Shown in pieces: positions 35,370 through 44,607 of a stretch of 64,000 bases of DNA. Source of the stretch: Bacillota bacterium. GTDB taxonomy: Bacteria; Bacillota; Clostridia; Lachnospirales; Lachnospiraceae. The notes under the pieces were generated by a model. The model was given only the letters and a program-made list of their open reading frames with translations. It was not told the DNA's origin and did no database searches. The position numbers were made by a program, and so were the translations under genes. The DNA is taken from assembly GCA_023437365.1 (NCBI GenBank), contig JAEZGK010000077.1, positions 103,344-167,343 of the forward strand. The letters run 5' to 3'. Positions within the stretch are counted from its first letter, which is position 1. Every line of letters starts with the position of its first letter.

Positions 35370-36266
35370 CTATTTAGTCTCACCTGTTACATTCTCCGTC
35401 AGGCTGTCAATGAAGTATTTGGCCGCATCCGACAGAGGAATGTCATTGTTATAAGCTGCCACCAGCATTCGGGAGGGGATTTCCTTATCAATATTGATAA
35501 CCGCCAGGTCCTCCAGCTCCTTTACACAGTAATCAGGAATAAATGCGATACCGAGGCCGATTTTTGCCAGATCTATCAATAAATCGTTGCTGCTGAGCTC
35601 AATGGCTGGGACCAGATCCAAAGAGTTTTCCAGGAACAGGTTATGGAGAAACATGCTTGTGGTAGAGCGCTTATCCAGCATGAGGATCGGATACTGCTGG
35701 AGCTCCTGCAAAGAGATTGGATGATCCTGCAGGGGAAAAGCCTCCTGGCTTGCTATAAAGATATCCCGAAATTCTTTTACGGGAAGAATCTGCATGAGAT
35801 TGTTCAAGGCGGAGTTGGGTGAGTTGGTTACAATCACATCGACATCGTTACGCTCCAGAAGCTTTGCGCATTGCATGGAGGTAGCATTGGTAACCTTGAT
35901 GTGGATGTTCGGATATTGCTTATGAAATTTATTCAAGTAAGGTACGAGATAATAACGGCAGATGGTGTCGCTCGCCCCAATTCTTAGTTGCACACCGCTC
36001 TGAGGATCGGCACATAACTGATTCTCACCACGGCTGATCAGGTTGATGGCGGGTTCAATGTGCTTTAATAAAAGCTCACCCTCCTTGGTAAGTGCTACCC
36101 TTTTGGTGCTGCGGATGAACAGTGATTGATTTAAACGCTTTTCCAGGGCTTTGATAGACTGGCTGACAGCTGACTGGGAGATGAACAGGGTATCGGCCGC
36201 ATCGCTGAAGCTAAGGCTTTTTGCTACATGATAAAAGACCTTATACAGTTCATAGTTAATGTCCAT
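35370..36266 (-). CDS. LysR-family transcriptional regulator
   Basis: 298 aa. The N-terminal winged helix (YHVAKSLSFSDAADTLFISQSAVSQSIKALEKRLNQ split over residues 10-45) is typical, followed by a two-lobed co-inducer domain (RIGASDTICRYYLVPYLNKF, ISLQELQQYPILML, IGLGIAFIPDYCVKEL). The domain type resembles CysB/CysL-like regulators. LysR proteins usually control the divergent gene; here that is purL, 374 bp away, but no LysR box was identified, so the target is uncertain. AAGGAGG precedes the ATG. Confidence 0.93.
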   Translation of the reverse strand: MDINYELYKVFYHVAKSLSFSDAADTLFISQSAVSQSIKALEKRLNQSLFIRSTKRVALTKEGELLLKHIEPAINLISRGENQLCADPQSGVQLRIGASDTICRYYLVPYLNKFHKQYPNIHIKVTNATSMQCAKLLERNDVDVIVTNSPNSALNNLMQILPVKEFRDIFIASQEAFPLQDHPISLQELQQYPILMLDKRSTTSMFLHNLFLENSLDLVPAIELSSNDLLIDLAKIGLGIAFIPDYCVKELEDLAVINIDKEIPSRMLVAAYNNDIPLSDAAKYFIDSLTENVTGETK

Positions 36267-36640
36267 AAGTACCTCCTTAACTGCGCTTTCATGCTTAATG
36301 TAAATTTTAATTTAATATATAATAGCATTGGTTCAACAAAAGATCCGGCGATTGGATAATATGTATCAAAGTGTTCCGATCATAGCTCCGGATTACTTGC
36401 TTATATTGATTAGAAAGACAAAAGGTCCACTGGCATGACCTTTTGTCTGCTTGAATTAAATTACATAAATAGCCTCGAATATCTATTAGCAAACCTAATA
36501 AAAAGGTTAATATATATTAATTATGATTATAAGACATGTTATGCTATAATGCAAGTAATGATTGGCCGGATAGAAGGCAAATTCGAAGGATATTACGTAA
36601 ATATGGGGCTTGGACCTCCTTATGGAAGGGAGTATATCGA
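36267..36640. other. Divergent lysR-purL intergenic region with a strong hairpin
   Basis: A perfect 12-bp stem AGACAAAAGGTC (36416-36427)/GACCTTTTGTCT (36437-36448) with a 9-nt loop is the main structure; it lacks a good U-tract on either strand. A TATAAT at 36545-36550 is the likely purL -10 box with a weak -35. GATCCGG and CCGGATT near 36343 and 36389 form a second possible stem. I see no purine riboswitch. Confidence 0.5.
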
Positions 36641-39600
36641 ATGAAGGACGTAAGAAGAATCTATGTGGAAAAGAAAAAGCCATATGCTGTCAGAGAGAAG
36701 GAGCTAAAATCCGAACTCCGCAGTTATCTGGGTATGAAGGGATTGGATACAGTACGGGTTTTAATCCGATATGATATAGAGAATCTTAGAGAGGAGACCT
36801 ATCGAAAGGCACTTGGAACCGTATTCTCCGAACCTCCGCTAGATTACTTATATGAAGAGAAGTTCGAAGCAGGCAGTGAGGATAAGATTTTTACTGTGGA
36901 ATATCTCCCGGGACAGTTCGATATGCGTGCCGATTCTGCGGAACAGTGCGTAAAGCTGCTCGATGAGAAGGAGGAACCGGTGATTCGCTCCGCTACCACC
37001 TATATTCTCTCAGGAAGCATTACTGAGGAAGAGTTCGAGAAAATCAAAGGCTACTGCATCAATCCGGTAGACTCCAGAGAAGCGGAGGAAGCAAAGCCGG
37101 GAACTTTAATTACAGAGTTTGAAGAACCTGAGGATGTCTTGATTCTGTCCGGATTTCGGACTATGCCTGAACAGAAGCTGATGGAGCTGTATTCTTCTCT
37201 GAATCTGGCCATGACCTTTCAGGACTTTCTGCATATACAAAATTATTATCAATCCGAAGAGAAGCGTGACCCGTCCATGACCGAGATCAGGGTACTTGAT
37301 ACCTATTGGTCCGATCATTGCAGACATACCACCTTCCTGACGGAATTAAAAGAGATCAGCATAGAAGAGGGCTATTATGCAAAGCCCATCCGGGAAGCTT
37401 ATGAAAGCTATCTGAAGGAACGTAGTAAGCTTTACGCAGATAGGAAGGATAAGTATGTCTCTTTGATGGATATCGCACTTTTAGCAATGAAGAAGCTAAA
37501 GGCTGATGGTAAACTGGAGGATATGGAGGTTTCAGATGAGATTAACGCCTGCTCCATTATCGTCCCGGTTGAGATAGATGGGAAGACTGAGGAATGGCTT
37601 GTGTTCTTCAAAAACGAGACGCACAACCATCCGACGGAGATTGAGCCCTTCGGTGGTGCGGCAACCTGTCTTGGCGGTGCCATCCGAGATCCGCTGTCAG
37701 GCAGAGGTTATGTATATCAAGCTATGCGTGTGACAGGTGCGGCCGATCCCGCAGTATCCTTAAAGGAGACCCTGAAGGGTAAGCTGGCACAGAGAAAAAT
37801 CTGTACCGGTGCGGCGGCAGGCTACAGCTCCTACGGTAATCAGATTGGTCTGGCTACCGGTCTGGTAGATGAAGTGTATCATCCGAATTATGTGGCTAAG
37901 AGACTGGAAATCGGTGCTGTCATGGGAGCTGCACCGAGAAAAAATGTCATTCGCGAGAATTCCGATCCGGGAGATGTGATCATCCTGATGGGTGGAAGAA
38001 CCGGACGTGACGGCTGCGGCGGAGCAACAGGCTCCTCCAAGAGTCATACCACCGAATCGATTGAAACCTGCGGAGCTGAGGTCCAGAAGGGAAATGCCCC
38101 TACGGAACGTAAGCTGCAGAGGCTGTTCCGCAGAGAGGAAGTAAGCAGACTGATTAAAAAATGTAATGACTTTGGTGCCGGCGGAGTATCTGTAGCAATC
38201 GGAGAGCTGGCAGCAGGCCTTACAATTGAGCTTGATAGAGTTCCAAAGAAATATGCAGGTCTTGACGGTACGGAGCTTGCGATTTCCGAATCACAGGAAA
38301 GAATGGCGGTCGTGGTTGACCCGAAGGACGCTGATCGGATGCTTGCCTTTGCACAGGAGGAGAATCTCGAAGCAGTAGTGGTGGCAAAAGTTACTGAGGA
38401 GCCCAGGCTTGTCATGAACTGGAGGGGCAAGGAAATCGTAAATATCTCCAGAGCATTTCTGGATACCAACGGTGCGCATCAGGAAGCGGCAGCCAGCATT
38501 ACTCTGCCGGCGAAGGAAGACAATTATCTGAAAAGTGGTGTGGTTATCAAGGAGGGTTCGGTCAAGGATACCTGGTTGAAGACCTTATCCGCTTTGAATG
38601 TATGCTCCAAGAAGGGTCTGGTGGAGATGTTTGACAGCTCCATCGGTGCGGCTACCGTAACGATGCCCTATGGCGGCAAGTATCAGCTCTCCCCGATACA
38701 GACCATGACAGCAAAGCTACCGGTACTTTCCGGCAACTGTGATACCGTATCTATGATGAGTTACGGCTTTGATCCCTACCTTTCCAGCTGGTCACCTTTC
38801 CATGGCTCAGTCTATGCGGTTTTATCCTCTGTTGCCAAGATTGTTGCGGCAGGCGGTGACCATACGAAGATCAGATTTACCTTCCAGGAGTTCTTCCGTA
38901 AGCTCGGGAATGACCCTAAGCGCTGGGGTGAACCTCTGGTTGCGCTGTTGGGAGCATATGATGCTCAGGTTAAGCTGGGGCTGCCCTCCATCGGAGGTAA
39001 GGACAGTATGTCCGGCAGCTTTAACGATATCGATGTTCCTCCGACGTTGGTGTCCTTTGCAGTAGATATCGCAAAATCTAAGGATATCATTACAACAGAG
39101 TTAAAACAGCCCGGGAATGTGATTGTTAAATTTAATATGAAAAAGGATGAGTATGATCTGCCGGATTATGCGCAGGTTATGGCTCTGTATACCAATATTA
39201 CAAAGCTGATCAGAGACGGTCAAATAAAGTCTGCCTTTGCTCTTGGTTTTGGAGGAATTGCTGAAGCAGTCAGTAAGATGGCCTTTGGTAACAAGCTGGG
39301 TGTGAAGTTATCCGGGTCGCTTTCCAGCGAGGAATTATTCCTTCCGGGCTATGGTGATGTAGTGGCAGAGTTGTCGGAGTCTGCCGTTGCTGTTCTTAAA
39401 AAAGCAGGCTTTGCTGATGGAGAATATACTGTAGTCGGGACAGTTTCCGAAGCGCGGGAAATTAGTTTTCAGGAGGAAATGATACAGCTGGAGGATGCTT
39501 TGGAGGCCTGGACCGGAACACTGGAGAAGGTATATCCTACCCGTTCTCAGGTTCCTGAGGTCAAGCCACTGGCAAAGCTTTATGATGCAAAGCAGATTTA

Positions 39601-40420
39601 TACAGCAAGAAATAAGATAGCAAAGCCGAAGGTATTTATTCCGGTGTTCCCCGGAACCAACTGCGAATATGATACACGGGCAGCCTTCCAAAGAGCAGGT
39701 GCTGAGGTTGAGACTATCGTATTTAGAAATATGTCGGAGGATCAAATCCGAGAATCTGTGGGAGCCTTTGCAGAGGGAATACAGGGGGCGCAGATTCTTA
39801 TGTTCCCCGGTGGCTTTTCTGCCGGAGACGAGCCCGACGGTTCAGGAAAGTTTATTGCGACAGCGTTCCGTAACGATCGGATTAAGGAGGCTGTCAGTGA
39901 CCTTATCAATAATCGCGATGGTTTAGTTCTCGGTATCTGCAATGGCTTCCAGGCATTAATTAAGCTTGGTCTGCTGCCTTATGGCGAGATTACACCCCAG
40001 AAGGAGGATTCCCCTACTCTGGCAACGAATAACATCGGAAGGCATGTGTCCAAAGTCGTGTATACGAAGGTAGTAACCAACAAATCTCCCTGGCTGATGA
40101 AGGCTGAGCTTGGCGGCATCTACTCCATTCCTACATCCCACGGAGAAGGCAGATTTGTTGCAAGTGAGGAATGGATCAAAAAGCTTACTGCAAACGGACA
40201 GGTAGCCACCCAGTATGTTGATCTTCAGGGGAACCCGACTATGGACGAGGATTTTAACCCGAATGGTTCTTATTGTGCTATCGAGGGTATCACCAGTCCG
40301 GACGGCAGAGTACTCGGAAAGATGGCTCACTCGGAACGTATCGGCTCTTCTGTGGCAGTTAATATTATCGGTGAAATGGATCAGCGTATTTTTGAGTCAG
40401 GTGTCTCCTACTTTAAATAA
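36641..40420 (+). CDS. purL: Phosphoribosylformylglycinamidine synthase, single-chain
   Basis: 1259 aa. Catalyses the ATP- and glutamine-dependent conversion of FGAR to FGAM in purine synthesis. The single chain combines an N-terminal PurS-like region, two AIR-synthase-type halves (DTYWSDHCRHTTFLTEL, FKNETHNHPTEIEPFGGAATCLGG, GKDSMSGSF) and a C-terminal glutaminase domain from about residue 990 (FPGTNCEYDTRAAF, nucleophile Cys in LGICNGFQALIKLG, then SHGEGRF). The ATG at 36641 follows AAGGGAG; the frame is open to 36536 but those codons lack a start signal. Large PurL proteins of this kind occur in Lachnospiraceae as well as in Gammaproteobacteria; most Bacilli split it into purS, purQ and purL. 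No other pur genes are adjacent. Confidence 0.95.
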   Translation: MKDVRRIYVEKKKPYAVREKELKSELRSYLGMKGLDTVRVLIRYDIENLREETYRKALGTVFSEPPLDYLYEEKFEAGSEDKIFTVEYLPGQFDMRADSAEQCVKLLDEKEEPVIRSATTYILSGSITEEEFEKIKGYCINPVDSREAEEAKPGTLITEFEEPEDVLILSGFRTMPEQKLMELYSSLNLAMTFQDFLHIQNYYQSEEKRDPSMTEIRVLDTYWSDHCRHTTFLTELKEISIEEGYYAKPIREAYESYLKERSKLYADRKDKYVSLMDIALLAMKKLKADGKLEDMEVSDEINACSIIVPVEIDGKTEEWLVFFKNETHNHPTEIEPFGGAATCLGGAIRDPLSGRGYVYQAMRVTGAADPAVSLKETLKGKLAQRKICTGAAAGYSSYGNQIGLATGLVDEVYHPNYVAKRLEIGAVMGAAPRKNVIRENSDPGDVIILMGGRTGRDGCGGATGSSKSHTTESIETCGAEVQKGNAPTERKLQRLFRREEVSRLIKKCNDFGAGGVSVAIGELAAGLTIELDRVPKKYAGLDGTELAISESQERMAVVVDPKDADRMLAFAQEENLEAVVVAKVTEEPRLVMNWRGKEIVNISRAFLDTNGAHQEAAASITLPAKEDNYLKSGVVIKEGSVKDTWLKTLSALNVCSKKGLVEMFDSSIGAATVTMPYGGKYQLSPIQTMTAKLPVLSGNCDTVSMMSYGFDPYLSSWSPFHGSVYAVLSSVAKIVAAGGDHTKIRFTFQEFFRKLGNDPKRWGEPLVALLGAYDAQVKLGLPSIGGKDSMSGSFNDIDVPPTLVSFAVDIAKSKDIITTELKQPGNVIVKFNMKKDEYDLPDYAQVMALYTNITKLIRDGQIKSAFALGFGGIAEAVSKMAFGNKLGVKLSGSLSSEELFLPGYGDVVAELSESAVAVLKKAGFADGEYTVVGTVSEAREISFQEEMIQLEDALEAWTGTLEKVYPTRSQVPEVKPLAKLYDAKQIYTARNKIAKPKVFIPVFPGTNCEYDTRAAFQRAGAEVETIVFRNMSEDQIRESVGAFAEGIQGAQILMFPGGFSAGDEPDGSGKFIATAFRNDRIKEAVSDLINNRDGLVLGICNGFQALIKLGLLPYGEITPQKEDSPTLATNNIGRHVSKVVYTKVVTNKSPWLMKAELGGIYSIPTSHGEGRFVASEEWIKKLTANGQVATQYVDLQGNPTMDEDFNPNGSYCAIEGITSPDGRVLGKMAHSERIGSSVAVNIIGEMDQRIFESGVSYFK

Positions 40421-40452
40421 ATAGCGCTTACTCCTTCTCTTTATATATTTGA

Positions 40453-40490
40453 AAAGAACGCTGAAAGACGGCAAGCTTTCAGCGTTCTTT
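40453..40490. terminator. Terminator between purL and the DNA ligase gene
   Basis: AAAGAACGCTGAAAG and CTTTCAGCGTTCTTT form a perfect 15-bp stem with an 8-nt loop between convergent genes; it can act in both directions. Confidence 0.88.
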
Positions 40491-40514
40491 ATTTGTGCAT
40501 CCCATGGGCAGGAT

Positions 40515-41447
40515 CTAACTATGCTTCACCCACTGGCATTCTATCGGTGCCTTGTCATCTCGAAAGCCCTTCAATACAGGCTGTCGTAGCATGCCCTTAT
40601 CATTTGGCATATACTGGACAGTACAGACCAGGGTGGGTTTTAGCCATATGGCATTCTCGTTACCGGGAGGAACTGCGGGAAAGGGGGATGAGGTCGTGGT
40701 TTCCAATTTCTTTAAATCACCGTACTTTACTCCAAGAGTTACGTGACCTCTATAAATCATCTCATTCCTGTCATACTGACCGAGAACAATACTGGTGATT
40801 CCTTTCTCCTTTATGATATAACCGCATACGACAAAGTCCTCGTCGGCAAGAAATTTGAATTTGATCCAATCCTTAGTCCGTTTATCGAGATAATATTTAC
40901 TGTTGCTCTTCTTAGCAATGACTCCCTCCAAGCCCTGAGCTTTAGCAACCGCAAAGAGTTCAATGCCTTTCTCGGGTAGGTATCTGCTGACAGCAAGAGA
41001 GGGAGTTTCGGAAATAGTGTTACTCAAAAGTTTTTTACGTTCGAGCAAAGGAAGCTCGAGAAGGGAGGTGTCCTTAAGATACAGGATGTCATAGGCGACG
41101 AAGCTTGCGGGATAGCTTTCATAGGATAATTGAAGCTTCAGCCGGTTGGTGGTAAGCGTTCTTCGCTGAAGCTCAAAGAAATCCGGTACTCCATTGCGGA
41201 GGATAACCAGCTCACCGTCCAGGATACAGCGGTACTTGGCCAATTCATGGATAGAGCTAAGCTCTGGCACCTTTGGGAGCAGCCGGTCATTTCTTTTATT
41301 ACGCAGTTCTGTCCGATTATCCAGATATGCAATGCAGCGTATACCGTCCAGTTTCAGCTCGTAGATCCACTCGGGATTATTAAAGGGCTGCGTCATCTCT
41401 GAAATCAGCATTGGCTTGATGTTCTTTTCTTCGAATAAATCCATCAT
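40515..41447 (-). CDS. ligD: ATP-dependent DNA ligase of the NHEJ (LigD) type
   Basis: 310 aa. Joins DNA ends using ATP. The adenylated lysine is Lys32 in YELKLDGIR (motif I); further motifs are LDGELV (III), EGVIAKKSNSKY (IV) and WIKFK (V), then an OB-fold domain. It is only the ligase module: the polymerase and phosphoesterase domains found in Mycobacterium or Pseudomonas LigD are absent. The start overlaps the stop of the ku gene by 4 nt (ATGA), so the two are translationally coupled, making a minimal two-gene end-joining system. Confidence 0.93.
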   Translation of the reverse strand: MMDLFEEKNIKPMLISEMTQPFNNPEWIYELKLDGIRCIAYLDNRTELRNKRNDRLLPKVPELSSIHELAKYRCILDGELVILRNGVPDFFELQRRTLTTNRLKLQLSYESYPASFVAYDILYLKDTSLLELPLLERKKLLSNTISETPSLAVSRYLPEKGIELFAVAKAQGLEGVIAKKSNSKYYLDKRTKDWIKFKFLADEDFVVCGYIIKEKGITSIVLGQYDRNEMIYRGHVTLGVKYGDLKKLETTTSSPFPAVPPGNENAIWLKPTLVCTVQYMPNDKGMLRQPVLKGFRDDKAPIECQWVKHS

Positions 41448-42268
41448 GCCGTACCACTCAGCTTTTGATCCGAGGTGTCATAAGGATTTCCTTTGCCTGT
41501 AGCTCCCTGGTTCTGTGACATCGCCAATGTCTTTTGAAGAGCTTCCATTAGGTCAATGACATTACCCGGAGCTTGTGTATCAGCGGCGACAATATCCTTT
41601 CCGTGAATTTTCTGCAAGATAGCGTCCCTGAGACGCTCCTGATATTCATCCTTGAACTGTTCCGCCTCAAAGGGAGCAGTCATGGAGGTAATCAGAGTCT
41701 TGGCCATCATAATTTCAGCATCTGTAAGCTCAACCGAGGGAAGCTGTTTCGGTACGCCGATAATTTCATCCTGATAGTACAGAGTCTTTGCAATAATGCC
41801 GTCCTGGGTCGGGTATAGTACAATTAGATTTTCCTTTGTACCGATCACGGTTTTGGCCAAGGCCACCTTCTGTTCTCCGAACATGGCCGACCGCAGGAGT
41901 TCAAAGGCTTTCTCGGCACCGGCTTCCGGAAGGGCATAATAATTTCTTTCATAGTAGATAGAATCTATCTCAGAGAGATTGACGAATTGGAGGATATGAA
42001 TGGTCTTATCCTTCTTAGTCTTGATTTTCTCCAGCTCCTCCTCGGTCATGATGACATACTTGTCCTCTTCATACTCATAGCCCTTAATGATATCCTCTGA
42101 TTTTACCTCTTTGTTGCAGCTGGGGCAGATTTTTTTATACCTGACCCGCTCCTTGGTATCCTTACAAAGCTGATTGAATTTTACATCATTGTCTCTGGTT
42201 GTCGTATACAGCCCCACAGGAATATATAGTAAACCCAGCGAAATAGCACCCTTATGTGATACTCCCAT
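41444..42268 (-). CDS. ku: Ku protein for non-homologous end joining
   Basis: 274 aa. Forms a homodimeric ring on DNA double-strand ends and recruits LigD. The N-terminus GVSHKGAISLGLLYIPVGLYT, the KICPSCNKEVKSEDIIKGYEY zinc-like segment and LSEIDSIYYERNYYALPE are typical of bacterial Ku; the C-terminal tail after about residue 245 is short and polar (GNPYDTSDQ). GGAGGTGGG lies upstream of the ATG. In spore formers Ku and LigD often repair dry-spore damage, which may apply here although no sporulation genes are adjacent. Confidence 0.95.
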   Translation of the reverse strand: MGVSHKGAISLGLLYIPVGLYTTTRDNDVKFNQLCKDTKERVRYKKICPSCNKEVKSEDIIKGYEYEEDKYVIMTEEELEKIKTKKDKTIHILQFVNLSEIDSIYYERNYYALPEAGAEKAFELLRSAMFGEQKVALAKTVIGTKENLIVLYPTQDGIIAKTLYYQDEIIGVPKQLPSVELTDAEIMMAKTLITSMTAPFEAEQFKDEYQERLRDAILQKIHGKDIVAADTQAPGNVIDLMEALQKTLAMSQNQGATGKGNPYDTSDQKLSGTA

Positions 42269-42426
42269 ATGCCCACCTCCAAAAAATATCTGTACTATTC
42301 ATATCTTTTTCGTTAGTATGCCGCTCCAGCCCCAAAACATACTCAAACCATTTCGAAGGTTATTGCTCCGGATATCAGAAAATTAATTGATGAACAGTAT
42401 TGATATACAATCACCATGTTCCCAAT

Positions 42427-42456
42427 AAAAAACCCCTCGAAGATATCTTCGAGGGG
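42427..42456 (-). terminator. Terminator of the sigma/anti-sigma operon
   Basis: CCCCTCGAAGAT joined to ATCTTCGAGGGG is a perfect 24-bp palindrome (42433-42456); on the minus strand it is followed by TTTTTTATT. Confidence 0.9.
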
Positions 42457-42550
42457 CGCCCATCAGGGCTATATTCAAAGTGGGAGAATGTCGGTAAACC
42501 GACATGGGTAGGCTTACTCTGTAGGATCAGAGGAATCTTTCTGATCTATG

Positions 42551-42859
42551 TCAATAGCGAATCGACAGATGTGAATTTGTCACATTCATGCAATAATCCA
42601 CGGCTGCCATGCCCATTGCAAACACAGAAAGGATTACAATCAGGACAATTGCAGTTGTATCATATACGAGCTTGGTTTCCTTTGCTCTGAAGCTGGCAAT
42701 CAGTATCTCGATACCGAGGAAGATAAAGATAACCGGCCATAGATGGAATATGAATTCATAGCTGAGGGTCTCGATAAAGATTCGAAGCAGGAACAGGATA
42801 CCGAAGGTTATCAGCATTCCGCCGAGGGTGATGGTTCCGACTTTATGTGTTTTTTGCAT
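42551..42859 (-). CDS. Small membrane protein, LiaF/DUF5668-like
   Basis: 102 aa with three or four hydrophobic segments (IITLGGMLITFGILFLLRIF-like, IFHLWPVIFIFLGIEILIA, TAIVLIVILSVFAMGM). The LWPVIFIFLGIEIL pattern is that of the LiaF/DUF5668 transmembrane domain, found in envelope-stress operons. Last gene of the ECF sigma operon; its ATG overlaps the upstream stop as TAATG. Confidence 0.78.
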   Translation of the reverse strand: MQKTHKVGTITLGGMLITFGILFLLRIFIETLSYEFIFHLWPVIFIFLGIEILIASFRAKETKLVYDTTAIVLIVILSVFAMGMAAVDYCMNVTNSHLSIRY

Positions 42860-43419
42860 TACGATAAACCTCCTTTGTCTTCCAGGAATTTATCCTTTTC
42901 TATATTATCCAGATCCTTCTTTTTACCTCGGATCAGGTATACACCCAGAGCAATGATTAATGCGCTGACTAATAGCTGAGGGATGAAACGTCCGAATTTG
43001 TAGAAGGCATTTGCTATAAACCGCGGTACGGAGCCTTCAATCAGATCATATACATTATTCCACAGGCTGCATACACCGATAATGATTAGTATAGCTGCGA
43101 GGGCACTGCGGTATTTATCCTGAAGCTCACCCGCTTTCTCCTTGAAGAATTCGGGAATGGCAATATAATTATCCTCCATGGTGTAAAATTCATCATCCGG
43201 CATGGCGCGCAGGTTATGTGTATCAAAGAAGGCATAGAACCAAATAATCGGTGCTATTGCCATCAGAGGCCCGATATTTAACCAGGTCGATGCAAATACC
43301 AGCAGGAAGAAGATACCCATCAGGCTGACTCCTCGTTTCATAAATCCCATATACATCTGCCCTGCACCGGGTAACAGGGAAAAACAAAAGGTTAGAAAAC
43401 TACTTTTCTTTCTTATCAT
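42859..43419 (-). CDS. Membrane protein in the sigma operon (TM2-like N-terminus)
   Basis: 186 aa. The N-terminal FCFSLLPGAGQMYMGFMKRGVSLMG resembles the TM2/YozV type hairpin found in several small membrane proteins, followed by two helices, an acidic cytoplasmic stretch (MPDDEFYTMEDN), and a C-terminal pair of helices (LAAILIIIGVCSLW and LLVSALIIALGVYLI). Its start overlaps the anti-sigma gene by 20 nt. Probably an effector or accessory of the envelope response; function not known. Confidence 0.75.
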   Translation of the reverse strand: MIRKKSSFLTFCFSLLPGAGQMYMGFMKRGVSLMGIFFLLVFASTWLNIGPLMAIAPIIWFYAFFDTHNLRAMPDDEFYTMEDNYIAIPEFFKEKAGELQDKYRSALAAILIIIGVCSLWNNVYDLIEGSVPRFIANAFYKFGRFIPQLLVSALIIALGVYLIRGKKKDLDNIEKDKFLEDKGGLS

Positions 43420-43900
43420 TTTTAATTACCTCCATATTGATGATGTTGTTTGAAAAATTCAACATATTATCACTCATTTTATACATGTTGTCCCTTAACG
43501 TATCGGTCAGGGAAAAGTTATTATCGTCCCATTTCATAGAGGGTTGTTCGTTAGGAATACCCTGAATGCTTGAAAAATTCATGGTCAGGAATAGAAGCAG
43601 GAGCGCTCCGACGGCTGCTGTCCCGACTTTCAGACTGTAGAAGAGGAGCTGCATCTTCTTAGAGGTTTCCTGAGCCCGTCTTGCGAGCTGTATCTCCGGA
43701 CGTTTGGTTGCCGTAAGCAAATCATCCTTAAAGTTTCTGGGAGCAGGAAGCATATCCGAAGCCATATGGACCTCTAACTGGTCTGCACAGAAATTGCAGG
43801 CTCCGATATGTTCTAAGAAAGCAATGGTTTGGTTCTGATCCATACGACCTTGCAGAAATAGATCAAATTCGTCCTTGCAGATATGTTTTTTGTCATTCAT
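43400..43900 (-). CDS. Anti-sigma factor, membrane-anchored, zinc-finger type
   Basis: 166 aa. Residues 1-55 contain CKDEF and HIGACNFC, an HxxxCxxC zinc-binding anti-sigma motif. A membrane helix near residues 88-108 (LKVGTAAVGALLLLFLTMNF) is followed by a short outer region of about 55 residues. It would hold the sigma factor at the membrane and release it on an outside signal. It overlaps the sigma gene by 8 nt. Confidence 0.87.
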   Translation of the reverse strand: MNDKKHICKDEFDLFLQGRMDQNQTIAFLEHIGACNFCADQLEVHMASDMLPAPRNFKDDLLTATKRPEIQLARRAQETSKKMQLLFYSLKVGTAAVGALLLLFLTMNFSSIQGIPNEQPSMKWDDNNFSLTDTLRDNMYKMSDNMLNFSNNIINMEVIKNDKKEK

Positions 43901-44408
43901 TTAAAACAGCCCCCTTCCTATAGGTTTTCTGTAACATTGCCCTTGCCCTGTAAATCTGGGTTTGGACTGTCTTCAGATTTTTACCGGTATTTTCAGCAAT
44001 CTCAGATGCAGTCAGTTCCCGGTAGAAGAAATCGAATGCTATTTCTCGATATGGTGATTTGAGGTTGTTGCATCTTTCGGAAAGCTGTCGCTTCACCTCG
44101 TGTTCCAATACATTGTCCTCCGGAGAGGGTTCCTTATCCTTTTGGGTCAGGAAATATTCGTTCTCTGTCGGTATACTCTGACGGTCTGCCCTTTTGATGA
44201 AATCAAGACATTTGTTGGTTGCGATACGACACAACCAGGCTTTCTCGTATTGCCGGTCGAAGGTGGATAGATGCTTATAGGCGGAAAGAAAGGTCTCTTG
44301 GGCAAGGTCTTCTGCATCAAAATAATCTTTTACGATTTTGTAACAGATTGAGAATATTAAGTTTTGATACGTATCAATCAGATATTCGTAATACTGTTCG
44401 GTATTGAT
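43893..44408 (-). CDS. ECF sigma factor, probable non-AUG (ATC) start
   Basis: About 171 aa. The frame is open upstream of the TTG at 44234 and encodes the missing region 2: YQNLIFSICYKIVKD, DLAQETFLSAYKHL and an LCRIATNKCLDFIKR segment; region 4 follows (SPYREIAFDFFYRELTASEIAENTGKN split by a turn). The frame is closed by TGA at 44424-44426. Between that stop and region 2 there is no ATG, GTG or TTG. AAGGGAGG lies exactly eight bases before an ATC codon (44406-44408), which is the best start candidate. A full-length ECF protein is therefore encoded; an annotation beginning at 44234 would lose half of it. Confidence 0.82.
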   Translation of the reverse strand: MNTEQYYEYLIDTYQNLIFSICYKIVKDYFDAEDLAQETFLSAYKHLSTFDRQYEKAWLCRIATNKCLDFIKRADRQSIPTENEYFLTQKDKEPSPEDNVLEHEVKRQLSERCNNLKSPYREIAFDFFYRELTASEIAENTGKNLKTVQTQIYRARAMLQKTYRKGAVLNE

Positions 44409-44481
44409 CTTATCCGCCTCCCTTCACCCTTCGATAATTATAACGAAAGTAAAATCAAAATATCTTCAACAATTTCTGGTT

Positions 44482-44607
44482 TCATGCCAACTTAGCCATA
44501 CGCTTTTTGGGTAGTTTAAGTTTAAGCTTTGCTGCCACCTTACGAAATAAGGTGAAGGAAAGCAGAAACACGATAACTACAGCAATAAATTTAAGAAATT
44601 TTTTCAT
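44482..44607 (-). CDS. 41-aa basic membrane peptide
   Basis: A short frame upstream of the sigma gene: MKKFLKFIAVVIVFLLSFTL, then FRKVAAKLKLKLPKKRMAKLA. It has one membrane helix and a strongly basic C-terminal tail (11 Lys/Arg in 21 residues). GGAGG lies five bases before the ATG. It is 73 nt upstream of the sigma factor on the same strand and may share its transcript. It could be a small membrane regulator or a toxin-like peptide; there is no direct evidence for either. Confidence 0.6.
   Translation of the reverse strand: MKKFLKFIAVVIVFLLSFTLFRKVAAKLKLKLPKKRMAKLA

Noticed and set aside
36267..36640. Purine riboswitch upstream of purL
   Set aside because: The conserved loop sequences of the purine aptamer were not found; only plain hairpins are visible.
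36435..36644. Short plus-strand frame and N-terminal extension in front of purL
   Set aside because: No ribosome binding site; AAGGGAG sits before the ATG at 36641, and PurL homology begins there.
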